A program made the position numbers and the translations under genes. Below the pieces are notes generated by a model. It ran no database searches. It had not been told where the DNA came from and saw only the letters and a program-made list of their open reading frames with translations. Shown piece by piece: positions 44,992 to 54,349 of a DNA stretch of 64,000 nt (the first letter of the stretch is position 1; each line of letters opens with the position of its first letter). This DNA comes from Mycolicibacterium brumae (GTDB lineage: Bacteria > Actinomycetota > Actinomycetes > Mycobacteriales > Mycobacteriaceae), in assembly GCF_025215495.1 (NCBI RefSeq), contig NZ_CP104302.1, positions 3,906,001-3,970,000 on the forward strand. The letters run 5' to 3'.

Positions 44992-45064
44992 GGGATCCTC
45001 CTGAAGTAGGTGTGCTTAGCAGGTCAGCCTACGGAAGGCTGCCCACAGGCAACCCGCCTACGGC

Positions 45065-45355
45065 TCAGTGCTTATCGGTCCGCATCACCTTGGTGCGCAG
45101 AACGGATTCGTTCAGCCCAAGCTGACGATCCAGTTCGGCCACCGAGGCCGGCTCGGCCTTGACGTCGATGACGGCGTAAATGCCCTCGGCGTGCTTGGCG
45201 ATCTCGTACGCCAGCCGGCGACGGCCCCAGATGTCGACCTTGTCGACCGAACCGCCGTCTTTGCGGATGACGTTCAGGAACGTCTCCAGCGACGGGGCCA
45301 CGGTGCGCTCGTCAAGAGTGGGGTCAAGGATGACCATGATTTCGTATGGACGCAT
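45065..45355 (-). CDS. rpsF: 30S ribosomal protein S6
   Basis: 96 aa; ATG follows AGGAGGTGATG. Typical S6 sequence: [39 protein letters not shown]. It pairs with S18 on the small subunit. First gene of the operon; the 116-bp gap to the divergent hydrolase gene should hold both promoters. Confidence 0.97.
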   Translation of the reverse strand: MRPYEIMVILDPTLDERTVAPSLETFLNVIRKDGGSVDKVDIWGRRRLAYEIAKHAEGIYAVIDVKAEPASVAELDRQLGLNESVLRTKVMRTDKH

Positions 45356-45471
45356 GGGAACCTCATCACCTCCTATGGTCGTAGTGCGGCCGCGGGGAAT
45401 TCCACGGCAGGAGGGTCGCCTGCGTCGGCAACCGCCCTAGGCTACAGGAACGTGCGCTAACCTGCGAAATC

Positions 45472-46365
45472 ATGACCACCCGCGAGGATGTCGAGTTCCG
45501 CAGCGACGGCGACATCTGCCGCGCCTGGCTGTACCGGCCCGATTCCGCCGACGCGCCGCCGCCGGTCATCGTGATGGCGCACGGCCTCGGCGCGGTCAAG
45601 CAGATGCGGCTGGACGCCTACGCCCAGCGGTTCGCCGACGCCGGGTACGCCGCGCTGGTCTTCGACTACCGGCATTTCGGCGACAGCGACGGGCAGCCCC
45701 GCCAGCTGCTGGACATCGGCCGCCAGCGCGCGGACTGGAACGCCGCGATCGACTTCGCCAAGACCCTGCCGAGCGTGGACGGTGACCGCGTGGTGCTGTG
45801 GGGCACCTCGTTCGGCGGTGGGCACGTCATCGCGACGGCCGCCGGGCGCGACGACATCGCGGCCGCGGTGGCGCAGTGTCCGTTCACCAACGGCGCCGCC
45901 TCCACGCTGACCATCGGGCCGACGACGCTGCCGCGGCTGCTCGCCCGGATCGGGGCGGACCTGCTGGCGAAAGCGCGGCGCCGCGACCCGGTGATGATCG
46001 CCACCTCGGCCGATCCGGGCACGCCCGCCCTGATGAACGCCCCCGGCGCGAAGGACGGCTATCTGCGGTTGCTGCCGCCCGACGCGCCGTTCCGCAACGA
46101 GGTCGCCGCCCGGGTCGGGATGGCCATTCCGCTGTCCTTCCCCGGCCGCGCGGCGCGCAAGGTCGCCGCTCCGCTGCTGCTGTGCGTCTGCCTCGACGAC
46201 GAGGTGGCTCCACCCGGACCGACGCTGCGCTACGCCGCCAAGGCGCCGCGCGCGGAGGTGAAGACCTATCCGACCGGGCATTTCGACATCTATGTCGGCG
46301 ACGAGTTCGAGCGGGCCGTCACCGACCAGCTGGAATTCTTGCGTCGTCACGTTCCGCTCGGTTGA
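45472..46365 (+). CDS. Alpha/beta hydrolase (S9/dienelactone-hydrolase type)
   Basis: 297 aa. Oxyanion segment VMAHGLGAVKQM at 35-46; nucleophile elbow GTSFGG with Ser113; acid in CLDDEVAPPG; His in YPTGHFDIY. No signal peptide, so cytosolic. Substrate unknown. It stands where M. tuberculosis has Rv0052, on the opposite strand to rpsF, and its last 47 bp overlap the convergent glycosyltransferase gene. Confidence 0.85.
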   Translation: MTTREDVEFRSDGDICRAWLYRPDSADAPPPVIVMAHGLGAVKQMRLDAYAQRFADAGYAALVFDYRHFGDSDGQPRQLLDIGRQRADWNAAIDFAKTLPSVDGDRVVLWGTSFGGGHVIATAAGRDDIAAAVAQCPFTNGAASTLTIGPTTLPRLLARIGADLLAKARRRDPVMIATSADPGTPALMNAPGAKDGYLRLLPPDAPFRNEVAARVGMAIPLSFPGRAARKVAAPLLLCVCLDDEVAPPGPTLRYAAKAPRAEVKTYPTGHFDIYVGDEFERAVTDQLEFLRRHVPLG

Positions 46366-47971
46366 GCGGCGCCGGGCCCGCGACCGGGCGGGGCCGCAGC
46401 CACGTCGGCAGCCAGGACGGCGGCCGATCCGGCGCACGGTCGAGCACCCCGCCGGACGGGTCGTCGATCCGGCCGCCCCAGCGCACCAGGTCTTCGGCCG
46501 GCCGGTAGATCTGCCGGATCACCAGCACGCACAGCCCGACGACGGCGATGTCGCGCAGCAGCACCGTGGCGGTGAACCACTGTTCGGGCAGCCCCTTGTT
46601 CTGCACGCCGAGCAGGTACATCATCCGCGGAAACCAGACCAGCGCGTCAATCGTCATCCAGGCCAGCAGGATTCGGCGGTGCGGCAGCGCCAGCACCGCC
46701 AGCGGCACCAGCCACAGCGAGAACTGCGGGCTCCAGACCTTGTTGGTCAGCAGGAACGCGGCCACCACCAGAAACCCCAGTTGCGCCAGCCGCGGCCGTT
46801 GCGGCGCGGTCAGCGCGATATAGCCGATGCCCGCGCATGCGGCCAGGAACAGCAGCGCGACAACGGAGTTCAGGATCACCGGGGGCTCCCAGAAGCCCAG
46901 GTGCCGATCGAAGCCCTGCCACCCGGTGAACGACGAGAACACGTTGAACAACGAGTCCATATCGTCACCGCGGCGGGAGTTGAGCCGGAAGAACTCCGAC
47001 CAACCACGCGGATAGAGCAGCGCGATGGGGAGGTTCACCGCAACCCAGGCGATCGCCGCCCAGGCGGTGGTGATCAGCGCGTCCCGGGTCTTCCCGGCGC
47101 GCAACGCCAGCAGCAGCAGCGGGCCGAGCAGCAGCGCCGGATACAACTTGGCCGCGGCGCCCAATCCGATCAGCACCCCCGCCACACCGGCCTTTCGGCG
47201 CGACCAGGCCAGCAGGCCTGCCATCGCGAAGCCGACTGCCAGGGCGTCGAAGTTGGTGAAGATCTGCACGATCACCAGCGGCGACGCGGCGACCAGCACC
47301 ACGTCCCACGGCCGGCGGCCGGCCAACCCCGACGTCGCCCAGACGGTCACCAGCCAGGCCAGCGCCAGACCGAACGCGGCGATATTGAAGAACATCACCA
47401 CTTCGGCGACCGACGGGACCGGAATCGCTTTCGCCAGCGCGGTGTAGGTCTTCGCCAACGACATGGACACGTACTGGTAGAGCCCGGTCAGCACCGGGTA
47501 TTCCATGTACCGGATCGCCGGTTCGCCGTCGTATTGGATGCGCGGGGCGCCGGACTTGTCGGTCTCCACCCAGCTCGACTTGTACGGGAACTTGCCCTCG
47601 TTGAGCAGTTCGGCGGTGTACAGCGGAACGGTGTCGGAGTAGCAGAACTGGACGTAGGCGCGGTGGCCGGACCAGTTCGCCACCTTCTGGTCGGGGGCGC
47701 CCTCACCGGTGGTTTGCAGGCAGGCGGCCTTGGTGCTCCAGCCCAGCGCCAGGAACACCACCGTGATCAGGAACATCACCCGCAGCGGGGTGAGGAACCG
47801 TTGCCGCCCGATCAGCGCGTGCCGGCCGACCGGGCCGCCGATGGTCTCCGACATCGCGCTGCCGATGGGATCGGTCCGGCTGGGCAGATCCCGGTCGGTG
47901 GCCGACCGCCGGTCCTCGGCCAGCGGCGCCGGCGATTCAGCAAGGCTCGACGGAGCGTTCTCCACCGTCAC
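46319..47971 (-). CDS. GT87-family membrane glycosyltransferase (Rv0051-like)
   Basis: About 550 aa from GTG 47971, which overlaps the ponA stop (GTGA). A cytosolic Ser/Pro-rich N-terminus is followed by some ten membrane helices (for example VMFLITVVFLALGW, LLLGPLLLLALRA, FLVVAAFLLTNKVW). It belongs to the DUF2029/GT87 polyprenol-phosphate-mannose-dependent transferases. The periplasmic Asp/Glu motif typical of GT-C enzymes is not certain here. Position and length match Rv0051. It forms an operon with DUF5318 and ponA, suggesting a role in envelope assembly. Confidence 0.82.
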   Translation of the reverse strand: MTVENAPSSLAESPAPLAEDRRSATDRDLPSRTDPIGSAMSETIGGPVGRHALIGRQRFLTPLRVMFLITVVFLALGWSTKAACLQTTGEGAPDQKVANWSGHRAYVQFCYSDTVPLYTAELLNEGKFPYKSSWVETDKSGAPRIQYDGEPAIRYMEYPVLTGLYQYVSMSLAKTYTALAKAIPVPSVAEVVMFFNIAAFGLALAWLVTVWATSGLAGRRPWDVVLVAASPLVIVQIFTNFDALAVGFAMAGLLAWSRRKAGVAGVLIGLGAAAKLYPALLLGPLLLLALRAGKTRDALITTAWAAIAWVAVNLPIALLYPRGWSEFFRLNSRRGDDMDSLFNVFSSFTGWQGFDRHLGFWEPPVILNSVVALLFLAACAGIGYIALTAPQRPRLAQLGFLVVAAFLLTNKVWSPQFSLWLVPLAVLALPHRRILLAWMTIDALVWFPRMMYLLGVQNKGLPEQWFTATVLLRDIAVVGLCVLVIRQIYRPAEDLVRWGGRIDDPSGGVLDRAPDRPPSWLPTWLRPRPVAGPAPLNRAERDDARIPAGR

Positions 47972-50484
47972 GGCGGAGGCGGCGGCGCGTTCGGATCGGC
48001 CGGCGGGGGCGCGGGAACGAACGTCGGCTGGCCCCACGGGATGGTGATCCCGGGCGCGACCTCGATGGTCGGCTGAACCATGGTGCCGCCCGGAACCGGG
48101 GTGCCCTCCGGGCCCGGCGCCGGTGGGGCCGGGCCCGGTGGGGCCGGGGCCTCCGGTTCGACCGGGGCCGGCGGCGGGACGTACACCGGGACGCCGGCGT
48201 AACCACCGATCTCCGCGGGCTTGGGGAAACTCTCCTGCTCGGTGCCGTCCAGCGCGCCGTTCATGGTGTTGCGCCAGATGGTGGCCGGGATGCCGGATCC
48301 ATACACCGGGCCGCCCCAACTGTTGACCAGGGGCTTGTCACCGTTGACGGTGCCGACCCAGACCGCTGTCGACAGCGACGGGGTGAAGCCGACCATCCAG
48401 GCGTCCCGGTTGGCGCCGGTGTCGCCGAGCTGGTTGGTGCCGGTCTTGGCCGCCGACGGACGTCCGCCGGCCAGGTTGTTGCCGTTGGAGTACGCGGCGA
48501 TCGGCTGCATCGCCGAGGTGACGTTGTCGGCGACGGCCGCCTCGATGCGCTGCTCGCCGGCGTTGTCCTGGGTGTCCGCGTCGAAGAGCACTTCGCCGTC
48601 GGAGTTGACGACCTTCTGGATGAAGTGCGGCGTCCGGTACACCCCGGATGCCGCCAGCGTCGCGTACGCCGACGCCATGTCGATGACCCGGGACTGGTAC
48701 TGGCCGAGCACGATGCCGTTGTTGGGCGGGCCGCCTTCGCCGTCCTCGCTCAGGGTGTGCGCCACCCCCGGGAAGCTCTCGGCGATCCCGGCGCGGTGCG
48801 CGGCGTCGGCGACGTCCTCGGGGCCGTTCTTGAGCTTCAGCATCAACCGGTAGTAGCTGGTGTTCAGCGACATCTTCAGCGCCTGGGCGATATTGCAGGT
48901 GCCGCAGCCGCCGCCTTCGACGTTGCTGATCTCGATGCCGTTGACCGTCAGCGGCGAGCTGTCCACCTGGTAGCCCAGGCCCATGCCCTGCTCCAGCGCG
49001 GCGACCAGCGCGAACACCTTGAAAGACGAGCCGGTCGGCAGGCCGGCCTGGGCGAAGTCGAAGCCGTTGGCGTCGGAGCCGCCGTAGTACGCCTTGACCC
49101 CGCCGGTCTTCGGGTCGATGGAGACCACGGCGGAGCGCATGTCGGCGTCTTGGCCGGACAGGGCCTGGGTGACGGCGTCCACGGCCGCCGCCTGGTCCTT
49201 CGGATCGATGGTGGTGGTGACCTGCAGTCCCTCGGTGTTGAGTTGCTGCTCGGAGATGTTGAACAGTTCCAGCAGCTCCCGGATCACCTGGCGTTCGATC
49301 AGCCCGTTGGGGCCCACCGTCTGGTTCTCCTGGCTGGCCTGGTCCGGCGAGATGGTGGGCGGGAACACCTGCTGGGCCCGCTGCTGTTGATCGAGCGCGC
49401 CGATGGTCACCATGCCGTCGAGCACCCAGTTCCAGCGTTCCGCCGCGCCCTCGGGATCCACCGCGGGATCCAGGGTCGACGGCCGCTGGATCAGCGCGGC
49501 CAGCAGCGCGCCCTCGGCGACGGTCAGCTCTTCGACGGGCTTGTCGAAGTAGGCCTGCGAGGCGGCCGAGATGCCGTAGGCGCCGCGGCCGAAGTAGATG
49601 ATGTTCAGGTAGGCCTCGAGCACCTGGTCCTTGGACCACTGCCGGGACATCTTGGTGGAGATGACGAGTTCTTTGGCCTTGCGGATCAGACCGCCCAGGC
49701 CGGACCGGGCGTCGCCGACCAGCGCGTTCTTCACGTACTGCTGGGTGATCGTCGAACCGCCCTGGGTGTCGCCGCCGATCAGGTTGTTCTTGAACGCGCG
49801 GGCGAACCCGTTGAGCGAAAAGCCGGGGTTGCTGTAGAAATCGCGGTCCTCGGCGGCCATCACGGCGTCGCGGACGTGCACCGGAATCTGGTCGATCTTG
49901 ACGTCAACGCGGTTGCCCTCCGGCGGCACGATCTTGGCCAGCTCCGAACCGTCGGAGGCGAGGATGGTCGAGACCTGCGCGGTCCGGATGTCACCGGGTT
50001 TGGGCACGTCGACGATCGCGTAGGCCATTCCGAACGTGACGATCGGAAGCAGCAGCATGATCACCACGGCGGCCAGGGCGCCGCGGCGCACCCACCGCCA
50101 ATTGATCCGGCTGCTGAACTCCGCGAGCGGGCTGCGGCCTGCCGCGGCCGGCTTCTTGGCGGGTTCGGGTTCCGCGGTCGGGCGCTTCGGCGCCGGAACC
50201 CCGTCGAGCGCAGCCTTGACCACGTCGATCGGGTCTGCCAGCGCCGGGTCGAGATCGGGCTTCGGCGGCACCGGCGGGAGCACGGTGGTCGGGTCGGCGC
50301 CGATCGGTCCGGACCGACCGGCGTTGGGGCCCGACGCCGGCGACTGCGGACCGGAGCGCGGCGAATTCGGGCCCGACGGCGGCGGGTTGGGACCTGAGGG
50401 CGGCAGGTTGGGACCCGAGCGGGGCGGGTTCGGCCCCGAGGGCGGCGACTGCGGACGCTGCGGTTCGTTGGGAGGTGTGGTCAC
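47968..50484 (-). CDS. ponA: Bifunctional penicillin-binding protein PonA (class A)
   Basis: 838 aa from GTG 50484, which overlaps the DUF5318 stop. A Pro-rich cytosolic N-terminus contains repeats of SGPNPP type (residues about 12-60); a membrane helix lies near 145; the GT51 transglycosylase domain has EDRDFYSNPG near 210 and GGSTITQQY near 244; the transpeptidase has SSFK (near 482), SLN (near 537) and KTGT (near 678). A Pro-rich periplasmic tail follows. It builds and cross-links peptidoglycan; in mycobacteria PonA1 works at the growing poles. An upstream extended frame to 50577 is excluded because GTG 50484 fits the overlap. Confidence 0.95.
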   Translation of the reverse strand: MTTPPNEPQRPQSPPSGPNPPRSGPNLPPSGPNPPPSGPNSPRSGPQSPASGPNAGRSGPIGADPTTVLPPVPPKPDLDPALADPIDVVKAALDGVPAPKRPTAEPEPAKKPAAAGRSPLAEFSSRINWRWVRRGALAAVVIMLLLPIVTFGMAYAIVDVPKPGDIRTAQVSTILASDGSELAKIVPPEGNRVDVKIDQIPVHVRDAVMAAEDRDFYSNPGFSLNGFARAFKNNLIGGDTQGGSTITQQYVKNALVGDARSGLGGLIRKAKELVISTKMSRQWSKDQVLEAYLNIIYFGRGAYGISAASQAYFDKPVEELTVAEGALLAALIQRPSTLDPAVDPEGAAERWNWVLDGMVTIGALDQQQRAQQVFPPTISPDQASQENQTVGPNGLIERQVIRELLELFNISEQQLNTEGLQVTTTIDPKDQAAAVDAVTQALSGQDADMRSAVVSIDPKTGGVKAYYGGSDANGFDFAQAGLPTGSSFKVFALVAALEQGMGLGYQVDSSPLTVNGIEISNVEGGGCGTCNIAQALKMSLNTSYYRLMLKLKNGPEDVADAAHRAGIAESFPGVAHTLSEDGEGGPPNNGIVLGQYQSRVIDMASAYATLAASGVYRTPHFIQKVVNSDGEVLFDADTQDNAGEQRIEAAVADNVTSAMQPIAAYSNGNNLAGGRPSAAKTGTNQLGDTGANRDAWMVGFTPSLSTAVWVGTVNGDKPLVNSWGGPVYGSGIPATIWRNTMNGALDGTEQESFPKPAEIGGYAGVPVYVPPPAPVEPEAPAPPGPAPPAPGPEGTPVPGGTMVQPTIEVAPGITIPWGQPTFVPAPPPADPNAPPPPP

Positions 50485-50897
50485 TGGCCCTGGGCGCCTT
50501 TGCGCGCGGTCCTGGTGCGCGGGGTCTTCGGAGACTTCGGCAGTCCCAGCACGTACGACTTCACCAGGTGATTCCAACTGCAGGTTCGGCAGACTTCGAC
50601 GACATGGACAGCGAACTCCTCATAGCGGGTGGCCAGGATGACCAGCTCTTCTGCGGTGCGCGCTGACCCCGACACAGCGCCCAGGTGGTCCCCGAACACC
50701 CAGGACACCAGGGTCAGCGGTTCCTTGCGGCAGATCGGGCAGGTGACCGAGCTCTGCTTGCCGTGGAACTTGGCCGCGCGCAGCAGGTACGGGTTGGCGT
50801 CGCACACTTCGGTGACCCCGGTCCTGCCGGAATACACCTCGGCCAGCAGCGACCGGCGCCGAAGCGCATAGTCCACCACCTGTCGCTGCAATCGCAC
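50481..50897 (-). CDS. DUF5318 zinc-ribbon protein (Rv0049-like)
   Basis: 138 aa from GTG 50897 (RLQRQVVDYALRRRSLLAEV). Two Cys pairs, CPICRKEP and CRTCSWNHL, indicate a zinc ribbon; the C-terminus is basic. A conserved actinobacterial protein always next to ponA1, function unknown. Coupled to ponA by a 4-bp overlap. The 69-bp gap to the divergent Rv0048c homologue should hold the promoters. Confidence 0.85.
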   Translation of the reverse strand: MRLQRQVVDYALRRRSLLAEVYSGRTGVTEVCDANPYLLRAAKFHGKQSSVTCPICRKEPLTLVSWVFGDHLGAVSGSARTAEELVILATRYEEFAVHVVEVCRTCSWNHLVKSYVLGLPKSPKTPRTRTARKGAQGQ

Positions 50898-50966
50898 GAT
50901 GACCAGAGTACGTCGCCACCCCCAAGCCAGAGGCGGGACAGGCGCCCACCGCCTACGATCACTGCC

Positions 50967-51815
50967 GTGACGACCCGACAGACCGCGCGGACCCGGGCCA
51001 AAGACGCCGATCGTGATGACACCTGCAAGGTCCTCGACAGCGCGCTGGCCGACGGCCAGCTGTCCGGCATGGAGCACGCCCAGCGCGTGAAGGCGGCCAC
51101 CACCGCCGCGACGCTGGGTGATCTGCAGGCCCTCACCGACGATCTGCAGACCGGCAACGCACCGGTCAAACTGCCCAACCTGCGCCCGGCCAGCCGGCTC
51201 AGCGGAAACCAGGGCTGGGGTCTGCGCGCCGCGGTCGCGGGGGTGCTGGTGGTGCTCGGCATCGGGATCGGCTGGGGTCTGTACGGGAACACGTCGTCGC
51301 CGTTGAGTTTCACCAGCGATCCGGGCGCCAAGTCCGACGGCATCGAGCCCGTCGTGCTCACCCCGCCGCGGCAACTGCACTCCCTGGGCGGACTCAACGG
51401 TCTGTTCGAGCAGATGCGGCAGCGCTTCGGCGACACCGTCGGCTACCGAATGGTGGTCTATCCGGATTACGCGTCCCTGGACCGGCCCGACCCCGCCGAG
51501 CCGAGGCGGGTGCTGAACTACACCTATCGCGGCGGCTGGGACGATTCGTCGTCCTCGGCGCGGACCTCGGAGGACCAGGTGGTCGACCTGGCCAAGTTCG
51601 ACGTCGAGAAGATCGTCGGCGTCCTGCGCGGCGCCCCCGAAACGCTCGGGATGCAGCCCGGCGACGTCAAGAACACCTACTTGATCATCGGCCCCTCCGG
51701 GGATGCCGAGGATCCCGAGTCGGTCGAGATCTCGGTGTACGCCAGCGGGGACTACGGCAGCGGCTACATCGAGTTGGCCCCGGACGCCCGGGTCAAACGG
51801 ATCAGCTACCCCTGA
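50967..51815 (+). CDS. DUF1707-domain membrane protein (Rv0048c-like)
   Basis: 282 aa from GTG 50967. Residues 12-65 form a DUF1707 domain (KDADRDDTCKVLDSALADGQ); one membrane helix at about 88-108 (AAVAGVLVVLGIGIGWGLYG); an extracytoplasmic C-terminal domain of about 170 residues follows. Conserved in mycobacteria at this position; function unknown. Same strand as padR and ino1. Confidence 0.85.
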   Translation: MTTRQTARTRAKDADRDDTCKVLDSALADGQLSGMEHAQRVKAATTAATLGDLQALTDDLQTGNAPVKLPNLRPASRLSGNQGWGLRAAVAGVLVVLGIGIGWGLYGNTSSPLSFTSDPGAKSDGIEPVVLTPPRQLHSLGGLNGLFEQMRQRFGDTVGYRMVVYPDYASLDRPDPAEPRRVLNYTYRGGWDDSSSSARTSEDQVVDLAKFDVEKIVGVLRGAPETLGMQPGDVKNTYLIIGPSGDAEDPESVEISVYASGDYGSGYIELAPDARVKRISYP

Positions 51816-51883
51816 TCGGCGCGACCGGTCGCTCCCCCGCTGCGCTGGGGAGTGATTTCGCGCACGGATTTTGTGTCCGAATA

Positions 51884-51896
51884 TATCGGCGCGATA
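51884..51896. promoter_or_regulatory. Possible PadR operator
   Basis: Inverted repeat TATCG-GCG-CGATA in an AT-rich patch 63 bp upstream of the padR-like start, in the promoter region. PadR proteins commonly repress their own promoter at such palindromes. Inferred only. Confidence 0.35.
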
Positions 51897-51958
51897 CTAT
51901 TCACCGAACTGTTGAACCGCCGTAACGGTGGAACCTATCCGAGCAGGGAGGTGAGCAC

Positions 51959-52504
51959 GTGCTGGAGCTGGCGATTCTGGGCCTGCTGCTCGAGTCCCCT
52001 ATGCACGGCTATGAGCTGCGCAAACGGCTCACCGGGCTGCTCGGCGCGTTCCGCGCGTTCTCGTACGGCTCGCTGTACCCGGCGCTGCGCCGGATGCAGG
52101 CCGACGGGCTGATCGTCGAAGACGCCGCGCCCGTCGGGGCGGTGAAGGTGCGACGGGCCCGCCGGGTCTACCAGCTGACCGACGCGGGTCGCGAGCGGTT
52201 CACCGAACTGGTCGCCGACACCGGACCGCAGAACTACACCGACGACGGCTTCGGCGTGCACCTGGCCTTCTTCAACCGCACCCCGGCCGAGGCCCGGATG
52301 CGCATCCTGGAGGGCCGTCGGCGCCAGGTCGAAGAGCGCCGCGAAGGCCTGCGCGAGGCGATCACCCGAGCCAGCGGATCCCTGGATCGCTACACCAAGC
52401 AGTTGCACCAGCTCGGCTTGGAATCCAGCGAGCGGGAGGTCAAGTGGCTCAACGAGCTGATCGCGACCGAACGCGGTTCCCAGAACCTGCCGGAAACCCC
52501 CTGA
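51959..52504 (+). CDS. PadR-family transcriptional regulator (Rv0047c-like)
   Basis: 181 aa, GTG start after GGGAGG. N-terminal winged helix ([39 protein letters not shown]), then a helical dimerisation domain at about 105-170. 50 bp upstream of ino1 on the same strand, as in M. tuberculosis, so probably co-transcribed with it and a candidate regulator of inositol synthesis. Confidence 0.9.
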   Translation: MLELAILGLLLESPMHGYELRKRLTGLLGAFRAFSYGSLYPALRRMQADGLIVEDAAPVGAVKVRRARRVYQLTDAGRERFTELVADTGPQNYTDDGFGVHLAFFNRTPAEARMRILEGRRRQVEERREGLREAITRASGSLDRYTKQLHQLGLESSEREVKWLNELIATERGSQNLPETP

Positions 52505-52554
52505 ACCCCAAACCCCTAAACAGCACCAAAGCAGTACCGATCGGAGGAGAACCC

Positions 52555-53658
52555 ATGAGTGAGAACAACGTGACCGCGTCGACGGATGTGCGGGTCGCCA
52601 TTGTCGGCGTCGGGAACTGCGCGTCCTCGCTTGTGCAAGGCGTGCAGTACTACAAGGACGCGGACGAGAGCTCGACCGTGCCCGGCCTCATGCACGTCAA
52701 GTTCGGGCAGTACCACGTCCGCGACGTGAAGTTCGTCGCCGCGTTCGACGTGGACGCGAAGAAGGTCGGCTTCGACCTCTCCGAGGCCATCTTCGCCTCC
52801 GAGAACAACACCATCAAGATCGCCGACGTGCCCCCGGCGGATGTCACCGTGCAGCGCGGCCCGACGCTGGACGGCATCGGCAAGTACTACGCGGACACCA
52901 TCGAGGTCTCCGACGCCGAGCCGGTCGACGTGGTCAAGGCGCTCAAGGACGCGCGCGTCGACGTGCTGGTCTCCTACCTCCCGGTGGGCTCCGAGCAAGC
53001 CGACAAGTTCTACGCGCAGTGCGCGATCGACGCGGGTGTCGCCTTCGTCAACGCGCTGCCGGTGTTCATCGCCTCGGATCCGGTGTGGGCCAAGAAGTTC
53101 GAGGACGCCGGTGTGCCCATCGTCGGCGACGACATCAAGAGCCAGGTCGGCGCCACCATCACCCACCGCGTGATGGCCAAGCTGTTCGAGGATCGCGGAG
53201 TCACCCTGGACCGCACCTACCAGCTCAACGTCGGCGGCAACATGGACTTCAAGAACATGCTGGAGCGCGAGCGGCTGGAGTCCAAGAAGATCTCCAAGAC
53301 CCAGGCGGTCACCTCCAACCTGACCGGCTCGCTGGCCGGCAAGGTCGAGGACAAGAACGTCCACATCGGCCCGTCGGATCACGTCGCCTGGCTCGATGAC
53401 CGCAAGTGGGCCTACGTCCGGCTGGAAGGCCGCGCCTTCGGCGACGTGCCGCTGAACCTGGAGTACAAGCTCGAGGTGTGGGATTCGCCGAACTCGGCCG
53501 GCATCATCATCGACGCCGTGCGCGCCGCCAAGATCGCCAAGGACCGCGGTATCGGCGGCCCGATCATCCCGGCGTCGGCGTACCTGATGAAGAGCCCGCC
53601 GAAGCAGCTGGCCGACGATGTCGCCCGCGCGCAGCTGGAAGAGTTCATCACCGGGTAG
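52555..53658 (+). CDS. ino1: Inositol-3-phosphate synthase
   Basis: 367 aa from ATG 52555 with a strong GGAGGAG; a longer open frame upstream lies in padR. NAD-binding [13 protein letters not shown] at the N-terminus, catalytic/NAD loop [14 protein letters not shown] and [10 protein letters not shown]. It converts glucose-6-phosphate to inositol-1-phosphate, the first step to mycothiol and phosphatidylinositol mannosides; essential in mycobacteria without inositol. Followed by a clear terminator. Confidence 0.97.
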   Translation: MSENNVTASTDVRVAIVGVGNCASSLVQGVQYYKDADESSTVPGLMHVKFGQYHVRDVKFVAAFDVDAKKVGFDLSEAIFASENNTIKIADVPPADVTVQRGPTLDGIGKYYADTIEVSDAEPVDVVKALKDARVDVLVSYLPVGSEQADKFYAQCAIDAGVAFVNALPVFIASDPVWAKKFEDAGVPIVGDDIKSQVGATITHRVMAKLFEDRGVTLDRTYQLNVGGNMDFKNMLERERLESKKISKTQAVTSNLTGSLAGKVEDKNVHIGPSDHVAWLDDRKWAYVRLEGRAFGDVPLNLEYKLEVWDSPNSAGIIIDAVRAAKIAKDRGIGGPIIPASAYLMKSPPKQLADDVARAQLEEFITG

Positions 53659-53687
53659 TCGTCCGCTGGCAAACCGTTCACAGCACA

Positions 53688-53740
53688 GAGTGCGGTGCGG
53701 TCCGGGCCCCGACGGGGGCGCGGTCCCACCGCACTCTTTT
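53688..53740 (+). terminator. Intrinsic terminator of ino1
   Basis: A perfect 10-bp stem GAGTGCGGTG (53688-53697) / CACCGCACTC (53727-53736) with an internal GC-rich loop, followed by TTTT. The clearest intrinsic terminator in the window. Confidence 0.9.
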
Positions 53741-53808
53741 GCATTCGCCCCGGGTGGCGCCGACGTTCGGCACAGCCGCTCACAGCCAACAGGTTAGACT
53801 GACAAACC

Positions 53809-54306
53809 ATGTCGGAAAGCAGCACCGGCGCCGGGGGGGAACCCGGCATCGAGGACGTCGCGGAGGGCTTGCAGCGCAGCCTCTCGCAACTGTTCTCGGT
53901 GCTACGCCGCGGAGATCACCCGCGGGCGGCGGCCACCGCGGGTGAGCTGACGCTGGCGCAGCTGTCCATCCTGGTGACCTTGCTGGAGACCGGCCCCATC
54001 CGGATGACCGATCTGGCGGCCCGGGAACGGGTGCGCACCCCCACCACCACCGTCGCGATCCGCCGGTTGGAGAAGCTCGGGCTGGTCAAACGCACCCGGG
54101 ACCCGTCGGATTTGCGGGCGGTCCTGGTGGAGATCACCCCGAAGGGCCACGCCGAGCACCGCGAGGCCCTGGCGCACCGGCACGCGTTCCTGCTGGACCT
54201 GCTCAAACAGTTGCGCCCCGAAGACGTCCGGGCGATCAGCGACGCGCTGGAGCCCATGGAGCGGTTGGCCGAATGCGCCGACGACGGCGCCGGCGAGGAC
54301 TCCTAG
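53809..54306 (+). CDS. MarR-family transcriptional regulator (Rv0042c-like)
   Basis: 165 aa. Winged-helix core: LTLAQLSILVTLLETGPIRM, RERVRTPTTTVAIRRLEKLG, then the wing KRTRDPSDLRAVLVEITP. Dimerisation helices at both ends. Ligand and targets unknown. Confidence 0.9.
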   Translation: MSESSTGAGGEPGIEDVAEGLQRSLSQLFSVLRRGDHPRAAATAGELTLAQLSILVTLLETGPIRMTDLAARERVRTPTTTVAIRRLEKLGLVKRTRDPSDLRAVLVEITPKGHAEHREALAHRHAFLLDLLKQLRPEDVRAISDALEPMERLAECADDGAGEDS

Positions 54307-54313
54307 GATTTCC

Positions 54314-54349
54314 CAGCCGCGGTCAGCCGCGGTCAGCCGCGGTCAGCCG
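54314..54349. repeat. Short tandem repeat (CAGCCGCGGT x3.6)
   Basis: Three exact 10-bp copies plus six bases, between the MarR gene and the convergent hydrolase, reaching into the last codons of the latter. A possible length-polymorphic locus. Confidence 0.8.

Noticed and set aside
46292..48076. 594-aa open frame antisense to the GT87 gene
   Set aside because: Gln/Arg/His-rich shadow; the opposite strand encodes clear membrane helices.
48625..50397. 590-aa open frame antisense to ponA
   Set aside because: Shadow of a high-GC gene, no domain, no ribosome-binding site.
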